From Enterococcus hermanniensis (GTDB lineage Bacteria > Bacillota > Bacilli > Lactobacillales > Enterococcaceae): a stretch of 64,000 nt of DNA. How positions within the stretch are numbered: the first letter of the stretch is position 1; the number at the start of each line of letters is the position of its first letter. Position numbers and translations under genes: made by a program. Below, in pieces: positions 44,471 to 53,639 of this stretch. The DNA lies in assembly GCF_001885945.1 (NCBI RefSeq), contig NZ_JXKQ01000008.1:51986-115985 (forward strand), written 5' to 3'. Under the pieces are notes generated by a model, which saw only the letters and a list, made by a program, of their open reading frames with translations, was not told where the DNA came from and did not search any database.

Positions 44471-44499
44471 TTGTGAAAGCGCTATTTAATTTTTATACT
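44471..44499 (+). promoter_or_regulatory. promoter of the symporter gene
   Basis: TTGTGA and TATACT are spaced by exactly 17 bases. The -35 and spacer overlap a candidate cre site. Confidence 0.55.
44474..44487. promoter_or_regulatory. candidate cre site (CcpA operator)
   Basis: TGAAAGCGCTATTT matches the consensus TGWAARCGYTWNCW with one mismatch. Its overlap with the -35/spacer predicts catabolite repression by CcpA in the presence of glucose. Confidence 0.6.
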
Positions 44500-44541
44500 T
44501 TAGTTGTAAGTGACCATTAATTGTAAAGGGGAGTTGAAGCT

Positions 44542-44562
44542 ATGAATAAGGCGTATCAATGA
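44542..44562 (+). CDS. candidate six-codon leader peptide
   Basis: AAAGGGGAG is followed nine bases later by ATG and the codons for MNKAYQ, then TGA. It sits in the long leader 187 bases before the symporter start. It may be a regulatory leader peptide or the remnant of an older start. The codon set is not strongly biased to one amino acid, so classical attenuation is not obvious. Confidence 0.3.
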   Translation: MNKAYQ

Positions 44563-44749
44563 TTTTGATTAGGAATTAAACTTAGAGTTTCTAAGGATCG
44601 TGATTCGTTTTTTCAATGACTTCCAACTAGTCATGTGAAATTCGTCACTTACGAAAGTAAATGTATATATTATTGAAAATCATTCCTTAGCACTCAAAGA
44701 AAGATCGTGGATCTTTATTAAACAAATCGAAATGAAATGGAGTGGTTAG

Positions 44750-46096
44750 GTGTTGTTAGCAGGAGCTTTTCTAATTATTATGGGATCGTTATATGGACTG
44801 ATCTATTTAAAAAAGAAAAAATGGGCCTTTTCTAAACGTGTGGTATTAGCGATGGCGCTCGGTATTATTTTAGGATTAATTTTTAATCAAGTATTGTCTC
44901 AAGCAGATGGCATAATCTTAGCTGATTGGATTGGAATAGTTGGGAGTGTCTATGTTAAATTATTGCAGATGATTGCTGTTCCATTGATTTTTGTCTGTGT
45001 GCTGTTGGCATTTACTAAAATCGAGATCAAGACGAATGTATTAAAGGTAGGAATGACGATCATTAGTACATTGATCGTTACTGCAGGAATTGCTGGGATG
45101 ATCGGAATCGTTACCGGTTATTTTTCAAAGATCGATGGGAATTCATTCAATATCTCGCAAACTGCTTTGCATTCCGCCAACGAAATTCAACAAAATTATG
45201 TTGCAGGCGGTGAAAAAACCTTAACGATGCCGCAAAAAATCATTGCAATTTTCCCATCGAATCCTTTTTTTGACCTGACAGGACAACGAGCAAGCGCAAC
45301 GCTAGGTGTAGTGATTTTTGCCTTCTTTTTAGGGGTAGCTTATTTAAAAATCAAAGATAAAAAAGTGAAAGAAGCAAAATTATTTAAAGATATTTTAGAC
45401 AGTGCTTACGAAATCATCATGTCTGTCGTTCGTTTGTTTATTTCTTATGCTCCATATGCGGTCTTGACGATCATGATTGCTACGATCGTCAACAATGATG
45501 TGACCGCAGTATTGAAGTTAGCGCAATTTTTTGCGGCCGCTTATATTGGAATGTTTATTATGTTTTTGATTCAGTTAGCCATTTTAGCTATTTGTGGCTT
45601 ACCACCTGTGCGCTATCTTCAAAAAGCGTTTCCGGTTTTATCCTTTTCATTTATTACAGCTTCAAGTGCCGGATCGATGCCTATGAATATTGAAATGCAA
45701 GACGAATTAAATATTCCCCGTGGCGTCTCTGGTTTAGCGGCTTCCTTTGCCACCTCGATGGGGATGAATGGTTGTGCTGGTGTATATCCGGGATTAATCA
45801 TCTCGATCGTAGCGCTGACCCAAGGAATCAATCCGTTATCGCCACAATTTTTATTGTATGCCGGTTTTATCATTGCTATGACTTCTTTTGGTATTGCAGG
45901 AACGGGCGGCGGTGGAACCGTTGCGACTATTATCTCATTGTCTGCTCTAGGTTTACCGGTTGGATTAGTCGGTGTTTTCATTGCAGTCGAACCACTGATC
46001 GATATGGGGAGAACGGCGATCAATCTAAACGGGGGAGTCGTGGCAAGCGCTGTAACTTGCAAATTAAATCGAATCAAATTATCTCAAGTAAAATAA
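44750..46096 (+). CDS. dicarboxylate/amino acid:cation symporter (TcyP-like DAACS family)
   Basis: This 448-residue membrane protein is a sodium- or proton-coupled carrier of the glutamate/aspartate/dicarboxylate/cystine family. VYVKLLQMIAVPLIFV, FITASSAGSMPMN and GIAGTGGGGTVATI are the family substrate and hairpin-loop regions. Overall it resembles TcyP cystine carriers most, but that is a tentative reading. It starts with GTG at 44750, with GGAG seven bases upstream. Upstream lie a cre-like site and a long leader. A strong terminator follows. Confidence 0.88.
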   Translation: MLLAGAFLIIMGSLYGLIYLKKKKWAFSKRVVLAMALGIILGLIFNQVLSQADGIILADWIGIVGSVYVKLLQMIAVPLIFVCVLLAFTKIEIKTNVLKVGMTIISTLIVTAGIAGMIGIVTGYFSKIDGNSFNISQTALHSANEIQQNYVAGGEKTLTMPQKIIAIFPSNPFFDLTGQRASATLGVVIFAFFLGVAYLKIKDKKVKEAKLFKDILDSAYEIIMSVVRLFISYAPYAVLTIMIATIVNNDVTAVLKLAQFFAAAYIGMFIMFLIQLAILAICGLPPVRYLQKAFPVLSFSFITASSAGSMPMNIEMQDELNIPRGVSGLAASFATSMGMNGCAGVYPGLIISIVALTQGINPLSPQFLLYAGFIIAMTSFGIAGTGGGGTVATIISLSALGLPVGLVGVFIAVEPLIDMGRTAINLNGGVVASAVTCKLNRIKLSQVK

Positions 46097-46100
46097 AAGC

Positions 46101-46131
46101 TAGCGTCGAAGAAATTCGACGCTATTTTTTT
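46101..46131 (+). terminator. terminator of the symporter gene
   Basis: TAGCGTCGAA pairs with TTCGACGCTA across GAAA, followed by seven T. Confidence 0.95.
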
Positions 46132-46153
46132 GCATTAAATTTCAATTACACGG

Positions 46154-46180
46154 TTGATTTTTCTTTTTTATTCGTATAAT
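46154..46180 (+). promoter_or_regulatory. promoter of the ornithine carbamoyltransferase gene
   Basis: A perfect TATAAT (46175-46180) is preceded by TTGATT at a short 15-base spacing. A suboptimal spacer fits a promoter tuned by regulators. Confidence 0.45.
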
Positions 46181-46197
46181 ATGAATAAAAATACATT
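46180..46197. promoter_or_regulatory. ARG box at the ornithine carbamoyltransferase promoter
   Basis: TATGAATAAAAATACATT matches the Bacillus ArgR/AhrC consensus CATGAATAAAAATKCAAK at 15 of 18 positions. It lies directly downstream of the -10, over the transcription start, so ArgR binding should block initiation. Confidence 0.75.
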
Positions 46198-46230
46198 TTA
46201 AAAGCATTTAGACAGAAACGGGGTGCTGTT

Positions 46231-47244
46231 ATGGAAAATATTTTTTATGGAAAAAGCTATTTGAAAGAAATCGATTTTACAAAAGATGAATTGCTTTATT
46301 TGATTGATTTTGCTAGACATTTAAAAGAATTAAAGCAAAAAAATATTTCGCATCACTATTTATTAGGAAAGAATATTGCATTACTATTTGAAAAAACGTC
46401 CACACGAACACGAGCTGCATTTACCGTTGCTGCGAATGATTTAGGTGCTAAAGCCGAATATCTAGGAAAAAATGATATCCAATTTGGAAAAAAAGAGTCG
46501 GTCGAAGATACAGCTAAAGTCTTGGGTAGTATGTTTGATGGGATAGAGTATCGAGGATTTTCTCAATCCATCGTTGAAGAATTAGCCGAATATTCCGGTG
46601 TTCCGGTTTGGAATGGACTTACAGATGAATGGCATCCAACGCAAATGTTGGCTGATTTTTTGACGATCAAAGAACATTTTGACAGATTAACAGGATTAAC
46701 TTTGGCTTATGTTGGCGACGGTCGTAATAATGTCGCTCATTCGCTTTTGGTCACTAGTGCTATTTTAGGAGTGAATATTTCAATCGTCACGCCCAAAAGT
46801 CTTTATCCTGATCCTGAATTGATTTCATTAGCAAAAAAGTATGCTACAGCAACGAACAGTACAGTGTCAGTGACAGATGATATTGATCAAGGTGTTAATC
46901 AAGCAGATATCATTTATACAGATGTTTGGGTATCGATGGGTGAGGAAGAACAGTTTAAGGAGCGAATCGATTTGTTACTTCCATATCAGGTCAATCAACA
47001 GTTAATGGCTAAAACACATAATCCGGAAACGATTTTTTTACATTGTTTACCCGCCTTTCATGATTTAGCAACGGATGTGGCTAAAGAAGTTCAAACAACG
47101 TATGGTTTGTCAGAGATGGAAGTGACGGATGAAGTTTTCCGCAGTAGCAAGGCGTTACACTTTCAACAAGCTGAAAATCGTCTACATACGATCAAAGCAG
47201 TTATGGCAGTAACGCTGGGAAATTTATTTATTCCAAAAGTATAA
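46231..47244 (+). CDS. argF: ornithine carbamoyltransferase
   Basis: This enzyme joins carbamoyl phosphate and ornithine to citrulline, or runs in reverse in arginine fermentation. The carbamoyl phosphate motif STRTR (57-61), [12 protein letters not shown], and the ornithine-binding [10 protein letters not shown] are intact. The 337 residues and several segments resemble the ArcB-type enzymes of enterococci, so a catabolic role is possible. However, no arcA, arcC or arcD is adjacent, and an ARG box overlies the start site. GGGGTG precedes the ATG. The symbol argF is used in the general sense. Confidence 0.95.
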   Translation: MENIFYGKSYLKEIDFTKDELLYLIDFARHLKELKQKNISHHYLLGKNIALLFEKTSTRTRAAFTVAANDLGAKAEYLGKNDIQFGKKESVEDTAKVLGSMFDGIEYRGFSQSIVEELAEYSGVPVWNGLTDEWHPTQMLADFLTIKEHFDRLTGLTLAYVGDGRNNVAHSLLVTSAILGVNISIVTPKSLYPDPELISLAKKYATATNSTVSVTDDIDQGVNQADIIYTDVWVSMGEEEQFKERIDLLLPYQVNQQLMAKTHNPETIFLHCLPAFHDLATDVAKEVQTTYGLSEMEVTDEVFRSSKALHFQQAENRLHTIKAVMAVTLGNLFIPKV

Positions 47245-47260
47245 AATTTTGATACGTGAC

Positions 47261-47289
47261 TAGCCAGACATCATTTTTTCTGTTAGTAT
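47261..47289 (+). promoter_or_regulatory. candidate promoter of the argS leader
   Basis: TAGCCA and TAGTAT are spaced by 17 bases, with an extended -10 TGT. Just after it ATGAATG (47288-47294) and CATTCAT (47305-47311) form an inverted pair. Confidence 0.4.
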
Positions 47290-47315
47290 GAATGCCAGAT
47301 AAATCATTCATCGAT

Positions 47316-47509
47316 GAAAAAGAGAAGTCTATGGTCTGTTTCAAAGCGAATTCGGGAAGGTGAGAGCCGAATAAACAAAAATAGAGGGCGCGCTTTTGAG
47401 ATGAACCGGCAGCTACCGTTATAGCCTGAGTAGGTCGAATTACGACAATAAGAGTGGTACCGCGGGAAATTCTCGTCTCTGATGCATGATGCATCAGGGA
47501 TTTTTTTTT
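47316..47509 (+). ncRNA. T-box riboswitch controlling argS
   Basis: Stem I is closed by an AAAAG strand (near 47317-47322) with CTTTT (47393-47397). Immediately inside it lies CGC (47389-47391), an arginine codon in the specifier position followed by G. The T-box sequence AGAGTGGTACCGCGGG starts at 47451 and fits the consensus exactly. The terminator stem TCTCTGATGCA/TGCATCAGGGA (47478-47500) is followed by nine T. Uncharged tRNA(Arg) should promote read-through into argS. Confidence 0.95.
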
Positions 47510-47587
47510 CGCTCGTTTTACTTACAAAAGCTCGTACACGGAACTGAGACAATCACGGATAGTTGTATTTCAAGGGAGGAAATTTGG

Positions 47588-49279
47588 ATGAATAATAAAG
47601 AAATCGTTGCACAAGCCGTATATGAAGTAGTAGAAGAACAATTAACTTTAGCAGAAGTTGAACGTTTGCTTGAAAATCCTAAATCAGTCGATCATGGAGA
47701 TGTAGCCTTTCCAGCATTTTCATTAGCAAAAGTTTTTCGTAAAGCACCACAACAAATCGCCGCGGAATTAGCAGAAAAAATTAATCCAGACGCATTTGAA
47801 AAAATCGAAGTAGTAGGGCCTTATCTAAATTTCTTTATGAAAAAAGAAGTGATCTCAAGCATGGTTCTAAAAGAAATCGCTAAAGAAGATCAAAGTTTTG
47901 GAGATAGCAACATTGGTAATGAAGGCAATGTTACGATTGATATGTCCTCACCGAACATCGCTAAACCAATCTCAATGGGCCATTTACGCTCCACAGTGAT
48001 CGGTAATTCGATTAGCCTGATTCTTAGTAAAATCGGTTATAACCCAATCAAGATCAATCACTTAGGTGACTGGGGGACGCAATTTGGTAAATTGATCGTT
48101 GCTTATAAAAAATGGGGCTCTGAAGAAAAAGTCAAAGCCGAACCAATCAATGAGTTGTTGCGTCTTTATGTAGAATTCCACGAAAGAGCAGAAGAAGAAC
48201 CAGAATTAAATGATGAAGCTCGTGCATGGTTCAAAAAACTAGAAGATAACGATGAAGAAGCTTTAAGCTTATGGAAATGGTTCCGTAGTGAATCACTAAA
48301 AGAATTCAATAAAATCTACGGTATGCTAGAAATTGATTTTGATTCATTCAACGGCGAAGCGTTTTATAATGACAAAATGGATGAAGTCGTCACTTTATTA
48401 GAAGAAAAACACTTACTACAAACCAATGAAGGCGCGGAAATTGTTGATCTTGAAAAATATGGGTTGAATCCTGCGTTGATCAAAAAATCTGATGGTGCAA
48501 CACTTTATATCACGCGTGATTTAGCAGCGGCTTTATACCGCAAACGTGAATATAATTTTGTGAAGTCATTATACGTCGTAGGGAATGAACAAAGTGGTCA
48601 TTTCAAACAATTAAAAGCGGTCATTAAAGAATTAGGCTTCGATTGGTCAGATGAAATGGTCCATGTACCATTCGGTTTGATTACAAAAGATGGCAAAAAA
48701 TTATCTACACGTAAAGGAAAAATCGTTCTTTTAGAAGAAGTGTTGAATGAAGCCAAAGATTCGGCATTAGCACAAATCGAAGCGAAAAATCCTGATTTAC
48801 CAAATAAAGAAGAAATCGCTAATCAAGTTGGTGTTGGTGCCGTTGTATTTCATGATTTGAAAAATGATCGCCTAAACAATTTTGACTTTAGTTTAGAAGA
48901 AGTCGTTCGTTTTGAAGGTGAAACAGGCCCGTACGTTCAATATACGCATGCGCGTGCGATGACCGTTTTAGGAAAAGCGGACTTCACGGTCGATCCAGAA
49001 GCAGTTTATGCACTAAATGATGCAGACAGCTGGGAAATCATTAAATTATTACAAAGCTATCCAGAAGTTGTGATACAAGCAGCGGAACAATATGAACCAT
49101 CAGTGATTGCCAAGCATTCAATTAAATTAGCTCAAGCATTCAATAAATATTATGCTCATACAAAGATTTTGGTCGACGACGAACAAAGAGATGCTCGCCT
49201 AGCGTTAGTCCATGCTGTAACAGTAATCTTAAAAGAAGACCTACGTTTATTAGGGGTTCATGCTCCAAACAGAATGTAA
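47588..49279 (+). CDS. argS: arginyl-tRNA synthetase
   Basis: ArgS is a class I synthetase. The HIGH-like motif is seen in [10 protein letters not shown], and the KMSKS region is represented by [11 protein letters not shown]. The C-terminal DALR anticodon-binding domain includes [14 protein letters not shown] just before it. The frame opens at 47486 inside the T-box, but AGGGAGG before ATG 47588 and the product [10 protein letters not shown] mark the start. This gives 563 residues. It is controlled by the T-box and converges on argR. Confidence 0.97.
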   Translation: MNNKEIVAQAVYEVVEEQLTLAEVERLLENPKSVDHGDVAFPAFSLAKVFRKAPQQIAAELAEKINPDAFEKIEVVGPYLNFFMKKEVISSMVLKEIAKEDQSFGDSNIGNEGNVTIDMSSPNIAKPISMGHLRSTVIGNSISLILSKIGYNPIKINHLGDWGTQFGKLIVAYKKWGSEEKVKAEPINELLRLYVEFHERAEEEPELNDEARAWFKKLEDNDEEALSLWKWFRSESLKEFNKIYGMLEIDFDSFNGEAFYNDKMDEVVTLLEEKHLLQTNEGAEIVDLEKYGLNPALIKKSDGATLYITRDLAAALYRKREYNFVKSLYVVGNEQSGHFKQLKAVIKELGFDWSDEMVHVPFGLITKDGKKLSTRKGKIVLLEEVLNEAKDSALAQIEAKNPDLPNKEEIANQVGVGAVVFHDLKNDRLNNFDFSLEEVVRFEGETGPYVQYTHARAMTVLGKADFTVDPEAVYALNDADSWEIIKLLQSYPEVVIQAAEQYEPSVIAKHSIKLAQAFNKYYAHTKILVDDEQRDARLALVHAVTVILKEDLRLLGVHAPNRM

Positions 49280-49291
49280 TAAAAATGAGAG

Positions 49292-49325
49292 AGACAACGG
49301 ATCTGACGAGCCGTTGTCTTTTTTT
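49292..49325 (+). terminator. terminator of argS
   Basis: AGACAACGG pairs with CCGTTGTCT across a ten-base loop, followed by seven T. Confidence 0.92.
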
Positions 49326-49335
49326 GTGAGCTACT

Positions 49336-49369
49336 AAAAAAACGATCCGAAATTATCAGGATCGTTTTT
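49336..49369 (-). terminator. terminator of argR
   Basis: AACGATCC pairs with GGATCGTT, flanked by A- and T-runs. It serves the minus-strand argR gene and could also back up argS. Confidence 0.88.
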
Positions 49370-49387
49370 CATTAGTGAGGCATCAGT

Positions 49388-49867
49388 TTAGTTAAAAATA
49401 GATTGCTGTGTGGGATCTCTTAAAAATTCTGTTACTTTCTCTGCGTCAGTGGACGTACGAGAGATAATGATGATTGTATCGAAACTAGCCATCGTAGCAA
49501 CGATGTATTCACTGGAAAGATCATCTAAAACAGCCGCTAGTAAATGTGCATTGTCAGGTAAAGTATTTACGATAGTCATGAATTGAACAGTGTCGACTTT
49601 TACGATCACTTCATCTGTCATCCGAATTAAACGCTTGATATCATCGTCTTCAGTCGGAACTTGATGTTCTTGAAATAATTCAAAGCGGGGCTTGCCAGTC
49701 TCATCGATTGTTTTGACAATCTTTAAATCACGGATATCTCTTGAAATTGTTGCTTGGGTTGCCGAGACGCGTTGAGCATTGAGATAATCCATTAGTTCAT
49801 TTTGATTTCGAATAGGATTTTCAGAAATAATTTGTTTGATTAATTCGTGCCGGTCTTTTTTTCGCAT
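49388..49867 (-). CDS. argR: ArgR family arginine regulator
   Basis: ArgR proteins are hexameric regulators of arginine genes. The N-terminal winged helix (about 1-70) contains SATQATISRDIRDLKIVK, the DNA-recognition region. The C-terminal oligomerisation and arginine-sensing domain usually shows GTIAGDDTI; here it reads ATMASFDTI, with only one of the two aspartates, so arginine sensing may be altered or supplied by a partner. The 159 residues are typical. AAGGAG precedes the ATG. It converges on argS. Lactobacillales often encode two ArgR-type proteins that act together. Confidence 0.93.
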   Translation of the reverse strand: MRKKDRHELIKQIISENPIRNQNELMDYLNAQRVSATQATISRDIRDLKIVKTIDETGKPRFELFQEHQVPTEDDDIKRLIRMTDEVIVKVDTVQFMTIVNTLPDNAHLLAAVLDDLSSEYIVATMASFDTIIIISRTSTDAEKVTEFLRDPTQQSIFN

Positions 49868-50019
49868 AAAAATGCTCCTTACTTAATAGTAATGAACTAA
49901 TTTTTGTTTGAAATTAGTCAGAATCAAGTCATTATCAGTTCTTTAAATCAAGGAATAACACAGAGTTGCCACGTCTTCAATGACATAAAATGATAATACA
50001 AGATAATATTTATGCATTC

Positions 50020-50048
50020 AGTATAGCAGAAAAAGTTTTTTTAAGCAG
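50020..50048 (-). promoter_or_regulatory. promoter of argR
   Basis: On the minus strand an extended -10 TGCTATACT (TATACT at 50025-50020) lies 17 bases from CTGCTT (50048-50043). An ATTCA half-site of an ARG box (50016-50020) abuts the -10, compatible with autoregulation. Confidence 0.45.
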
Positions 50049-50091
50049 TATTCCACTATAAATATTAAACATGAAAAGTGGAATAAAAAGA

Positions 50092-50120
50092 TTGATTTAT
50101 TATAATTAGTCTTGTATAAT
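50092..50120 (+). promoter_or_regulatory. promoter of rpsB
   Basis: TTGATT and a perfect TATAAT are spaced by 17 bases, about 130 bases upstream of the rpsB start. That leaves a long leader. Confidence 0.7.
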
Positions 50121-50129
50121 TACTAATTG

Positions 50130-50206
50130 TGTGTAGGCGACTACATATAAAAAATCCACATTCTGACTTGATTTATAAGGCGGTGCTGCTTGTCAGTTCC
50201 TTATAA
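50130..50206 (+). ncRNA. structured rpsB leader (candidate S2 autoregulatory element)
   Basis: TGTAG and CTACA pair across a GCGA tetraloop (50132-50145). Then TTATAAGG (50173-50180) and CCTTATAA (50199-50206) form a perfect eight-base-pair stem. CTGAC (50163-50167) can pair with GTCAG (50192-50196) in the loop of that stem, giving a possible pseudoknot. Many ribosomal protein operons use such leaders for feedback; I do not recognise this as a named motif. Confidence 0.5.
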
Positions 50207-50255
50207 AGAAGAGAGTAGAAGAGGAAAACAAAAAAACCAATTGGAGGAAACACAA

Positions 50256-51053
50256 ATGTCAGTATTGTCTATGAAACAATTACTAGAAGCCGGCGTACAC
50301 TTCGGTCACCAAACTCGTCGCTGGAACCCAAAAATGAAGAAATATATCTTCACAGAAAGAAACGGAATCTACATCATTGACTTACAAAAAACAGTTAAAT
50401 TAGTAGATGCTGCTTACGATTACATGAAAGATGTTGCTGAAGACGGCGGCGTTGCATTATTCGTAGGAACTAAGAAACAAGCTCAAGAAGCAATCAAAGA
50501 AGAAGCTATCCGCGCTGGTCAATACTATGTAAACCACCGTTGGTTAGGTGGAACTTTAACTAACTGGGATACAATCCAAAAACGTATTGCTCGTTTGAAA
50601 CAAATCAACGCTATGGAAGCTGACGGTACTTTCGAAGTATTGCCTAAAAAAGAAGTTGTTGGTTTGAACAAACAACGTGAACGTTTAGAAAAATTCTTAG
50701 GCGGTATCGCTGATATGCCTCGCATCCCTGATGTTATGTATATCGTTGATCCTCGTAAAGAACGTATTGCTGTTCAAGAAGCTCAAAAATTAAACATCCC
50801 AATCGTTGCAATGGTTGATACAAACTGCGATCCAGACGAAATCGACGTAGTTATCCCTTCAAATGACGATGCTATTCGTGCCGTGAAATTAATCACTGCT
50901 AAAATGGCTGATGCATTCATCGAAGGAAACCAAGGTGAAGATCAAGTAGCAGAAGCAGACTTCGCAACTGAAGATGGCGGACAAGCGACTTCAATCGAAG
51001 AAATCGTTGATGTAGTGGAAGGCAACAATAATTCTACTGAATCAGCTGAATAA
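50256..51053 (+). CDS. rpsB: 30S ribosomal protein S2 (uS2)
   Basis: S2 is a late-assembling protein of the small subunit, needed to bind S1 and start translation. [20 protein letters not shown] is the N-terminal family signature. The start ATG 50256 (MSVLSMKQ) follows TTGGAGGA; a longer frame upstream runs through the leader and is not coding. The 265 residues include an acidic C-terminal tail. The gene is led by a structured 5' region and separated from tsf by a terminator. Confidence 0.98.
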   Translation: MSVLSMKQLLEAGVHFGHQTRRWNPKMKKYIFTERNGIYIIDLQKTVKLVDAAYDYMKDVAEDGGVALFVGTKKQAQEAIKEEAIRAGQYYVNHRWLGGTLTNWDTIQKRIARLKQINAMEADGTFEVLPKKEVVGLNKQRERLEKFLGGIADMPRIPDVMYIVDPRKERIAVQEAQKLNIPIVAMVDTNCDPDEIDVVIPSNDDAIRAVKLITAKMADAFIEGNQGEDQVAEADFATEDGGQATSIEEIVDVVEGNNNSTESAE

Positions 51054-51066
51054 TTTCGTAGCATAT

Positions 51067-51108
51067 GCTGCTTCAAAGTAAATATTATCCTTTGAAGCAG
51101 CTTTTTTT
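51067..51108 (+). terminator. intercistronic terminator between rpsB and tsf
   Basis: GCTGCTTCAAAG pairs perfectly with CTTTGAAGCAGC across 11 bases, followed by seven T. Only 24 bases remain before tsf. Confidence 0.92.
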
Positions 51109-51132
51109 ATAAAACCTAAGGAGGCCCTTAAA

Positions 51133-52017
51133 ATGGCAGACGTAACAGCTAAAATGGTAAAAGAACTACGCGACATGACTGGCGTAGGTATGATGGATGC
51201 TAAAAGAGCATTAGTAGAAGTAGAAGGCGATATTGAAAAAGCTGTCGATCTTTTACGTGAAAAAGGTATGGCTAAAGCAGCTAAGAAAAATGACCGTATC
51301 GCTGCTGAAGGTTTAGCTTCAGTTGCAATCAACGGAAATACTGCTGCAATCGTAGAAGTGAATTCTGAAACGGACTTCGTTTCTAAAAATGAAATGTTCC
51401 AAGATTTAGTTAAAGAAATTGCTTCTTTAGTTGCTGAAAACAAACCAGCGGATATGGATGCTGCAATGAAATTAACTAACTCTAAAGGTGAAACTTTAGA
51501 ATCTGCATTAATCGAGGCTACTCAAGTTATTGGTGAACGTATTAACTTCCGTCGTTTTGAAGTTGTTGAAAAAGACGACAACGCTGCATTTGGTGGCTAC
51601 TTACACATGGGCGGACGTATTGCTGTGTTAGCTCTATTAAACGGTACAACTGACGAAGCTGTAGCTAAAGATGTTGCTATGCACGTTGCTGCAATCAACC
51701 CTCGTTATGTTGATGAAAGCCAAATTCCTGAATCAGAATTAGAACACGAAAAAACTGTCCTAACTGAACAAGCATTAAATGAAGGCAAACCTGCTAACAT
51801 CGTTGAAAAAATGGTTGTTGGTCGTTTGAATAAATTTAAAGCAGAAATCGCTTTGGTTGACCAACCATTCGTTAAAGATCCTGATATGACTGTTGAAAAA
51901 TATGTATCTTCTAAAGGTGCTACAGTTGCAAGTTTCGTCCGTTTTGAAGTCGGCGAAGGTATTGAAAAACGCGAAGATAACTTTGTTGAAGAAGTTATGA
52001 GCCAAATTAAAAAATAA
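51133..52017 (+). CDS. tsf: elongation factor Ts
   Basis: EF-Ts is the nucleotide exchange factor for EF-Tu. The N-terminal UBA-like domain carries [15 protein letters not shown], and [13 protein letters not shown] is the conserved core segment. The 294 residues are typical. AAGGAGG precedes the ATG. It lies 24 bases after a strong terminator with no room for a promoter, so expression should come from read-through of the rpsB transcript or from a promoter inside rpsB. Confidence 0.98.
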   Translation: MADVTAKMVKELRDMTGVGMMDAKRALVEVEGDIEKAVDLLREKGMAKAAKKNDRIAAEGLASVAINGNTAAIVEVNSETDFVSKNEMFQDLVKEIASLVAENKPADMDAAMKLTNSKGETLESALIEATQVIGERINFRRFEVVEKDDNAAFGGYLHMGGRIAVLALLNGTTDEAVAKDVAMHVAAINPRYVDESQIPESELEHEKTVLTEQALNEGKPANIVEKMVVGRLNKFKAEIALVDQPFVKDPDMTVEKYVSSKGATVASFVRFEVGEGIEKREDNFVEEVMSQIKK

Positions 52018-52036
52018 TTCTGTTTAACGAACAGAC

Positions 52037-52069
52037 GGGAACGCATATAACTGTGCGCTCCCTTTTTTT
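52037..52069 (+). terminator. terminator of tsf
   Basis: GGGAACGCA pairs with TGCGCTCCC (one mismatch), followed by seven T. Confidence 0.8.
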
Positions 52070-52107
52070 AAGCAAATTCAAAATAGGCCCGCTTCAAGAA
52101 CAGAATA

Positions 52108-52116
52108 TGCTAAAAT
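52108..52116 (+). promoter_or_regulatory. extended -10 promoter of pyrH
   Basis: TGCTAAAAT forms an extended -10 about 30 bases before the ATG. No clear -35 is seen at normal spacing. Confidence 0.4.
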
Positions 52117-52124
52117 ATCAGTAG

Positions 52125-52868
<744 letters not shown>

Positions 52869-52869
52869 T

Positions 52870-53427
52870 ATGGCAGATACAGTAATGAATGAAGCAAAAG
52901 ATAAAATGAAAAAAGCACAAGAGGCCTTACAACGTCAATTGGGTCAAATCCGTGCTGGGCGCGCGAATGCAAGTTTACTTGACCGTATCTCAGTAGATTA
53001 CTACGGAGTACCGACACCAGTAAATCAAATGGCTTCTATCACAATTCCCGAAGCACGTGTTTTGATGGTGACACCATTCGATAAAAACATGATCAAAGAT
53101 GTTGAAAAAGCGATTTTAGCTAGTGATATTGGTTTAAATCCAGCCAATGACGGCAACGTGATTCGTTTAGTGATTCCTCAATTAACAGAAGAACGTCGTA
53201 AAGAATTAGCTAAAGAAGTAAAAAAAGAATCTGAAGGAGCTAAAATTGCTGTGCGTAATATTCGTCGTGATGCGATGGACGATTACAAAAAACAACAAAA
53301 AAATGGCGATTTAACTGAAGATGATTTACGTGGTCTTGAAAAAGACATCCAATCATTAACTGATGACAATATCAAAGCAATCGATGAAATCGTCTCAGAA
53401 AAAGAAAAAGAATTATTAGAAGTATAA
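52870..53427 (+). CDS. frr: ribosome recycling factor
   Basis: RRF splits post-termination ribosomes together with [20 protein letters not shown] and [15 protein letters not shown] are hallmark segments of the three-helix bundle. The 185 residues are typical. AAGGGGG in the end of pyrH is its ribosome binding site, so the two genes are co-translated. A terminator follows. Confidence 0.98.
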   Translation: MADTVMNEAKDKMKKAQEALQRQLGQIRAGRANASLLDRISVDYYGVPTPVNQMASITIPEARVLMVTPFDKNMIKDVEKAILASDIGLNPANDGNVIRLVIPQLTEERRKELAKEVKKESEGAKIAVRNIRRDAMDDYKKQQKNGDLTEDDLRGLEKDIQSLTDDNIKAIDEIVSEKEKELLEV

Positions 53428-53440
53428 GGATACACAATCA

Positions 53441-53470
53441 AAACCTAAAGAATTTATTCTTTAGGTTTTT
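53441..53470 (+). terminator. terminator of frr
   Basis: AAACCTAAAGAAT pairs with ATTCTTTAGGTTT, followed by T-rich sequence. Confidence 0.9.
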
Positions 53471-53574
53471 CTTTTTTTTTGATCAAAATCGAAAATCAGC
53501 CAGTACACTATTTGGCTGAATCATTGAAAAAGGCTAAAGGAATCGAAATTCCCATAGGAATCACCTACGTTTAT

Positions 53575-53583
53575 TGATATAAT
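53575..53583 (+). promoter_or_regulatory. extended -10 promoter of uppS
   Basis: TGATATAAT combines an extended TGn and a perfect TATAAT, 56 bases before the ATG. The -35 is weak. Confidence 0.5.
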
Positions 53584-53639
53584 GTCAGATGACTTTTCAA
53601 AAGTATTTGATTACTTATATTAATGAAGGAGGAAAAAAC

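Larger units (their letters stand above)
44260..44749. other. 490-base leader region before the symporter gene
   Basis: No full gene is supported here. From left to right it holds an AT-rich stretch with an implausible hydrophobic ORF, a promoter with an overlapping cre site (44471-44499) and a six-codon ORF with a ribosome binding site (44542-44562). Small hairpins follow: CTTAGA/TCTAAG at 44581-44595, ATGAC/GTCAT near 44617-44634, and AAAGATC/GATCTTT at 44700-44716. The long leader suggests post-initiation control. Confidence 0.55.

Noticed and set aside
44311..44520. 69-residue hydrophobic ORF after tsaD
   Set aside because: There is no ribosome binding site, the composition is Phe/Lys/Leu-biased as expected from AT-rich DNA, and it overlaps the symporter promoter and cre-like site.
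45619..46077. 152-codon minus-strand ORF opposite the symporter
   Set aside because: It lies entirely within the conserved symporter frame, and its Pro/Ala/Thr-rich product is typical of antisense reading.
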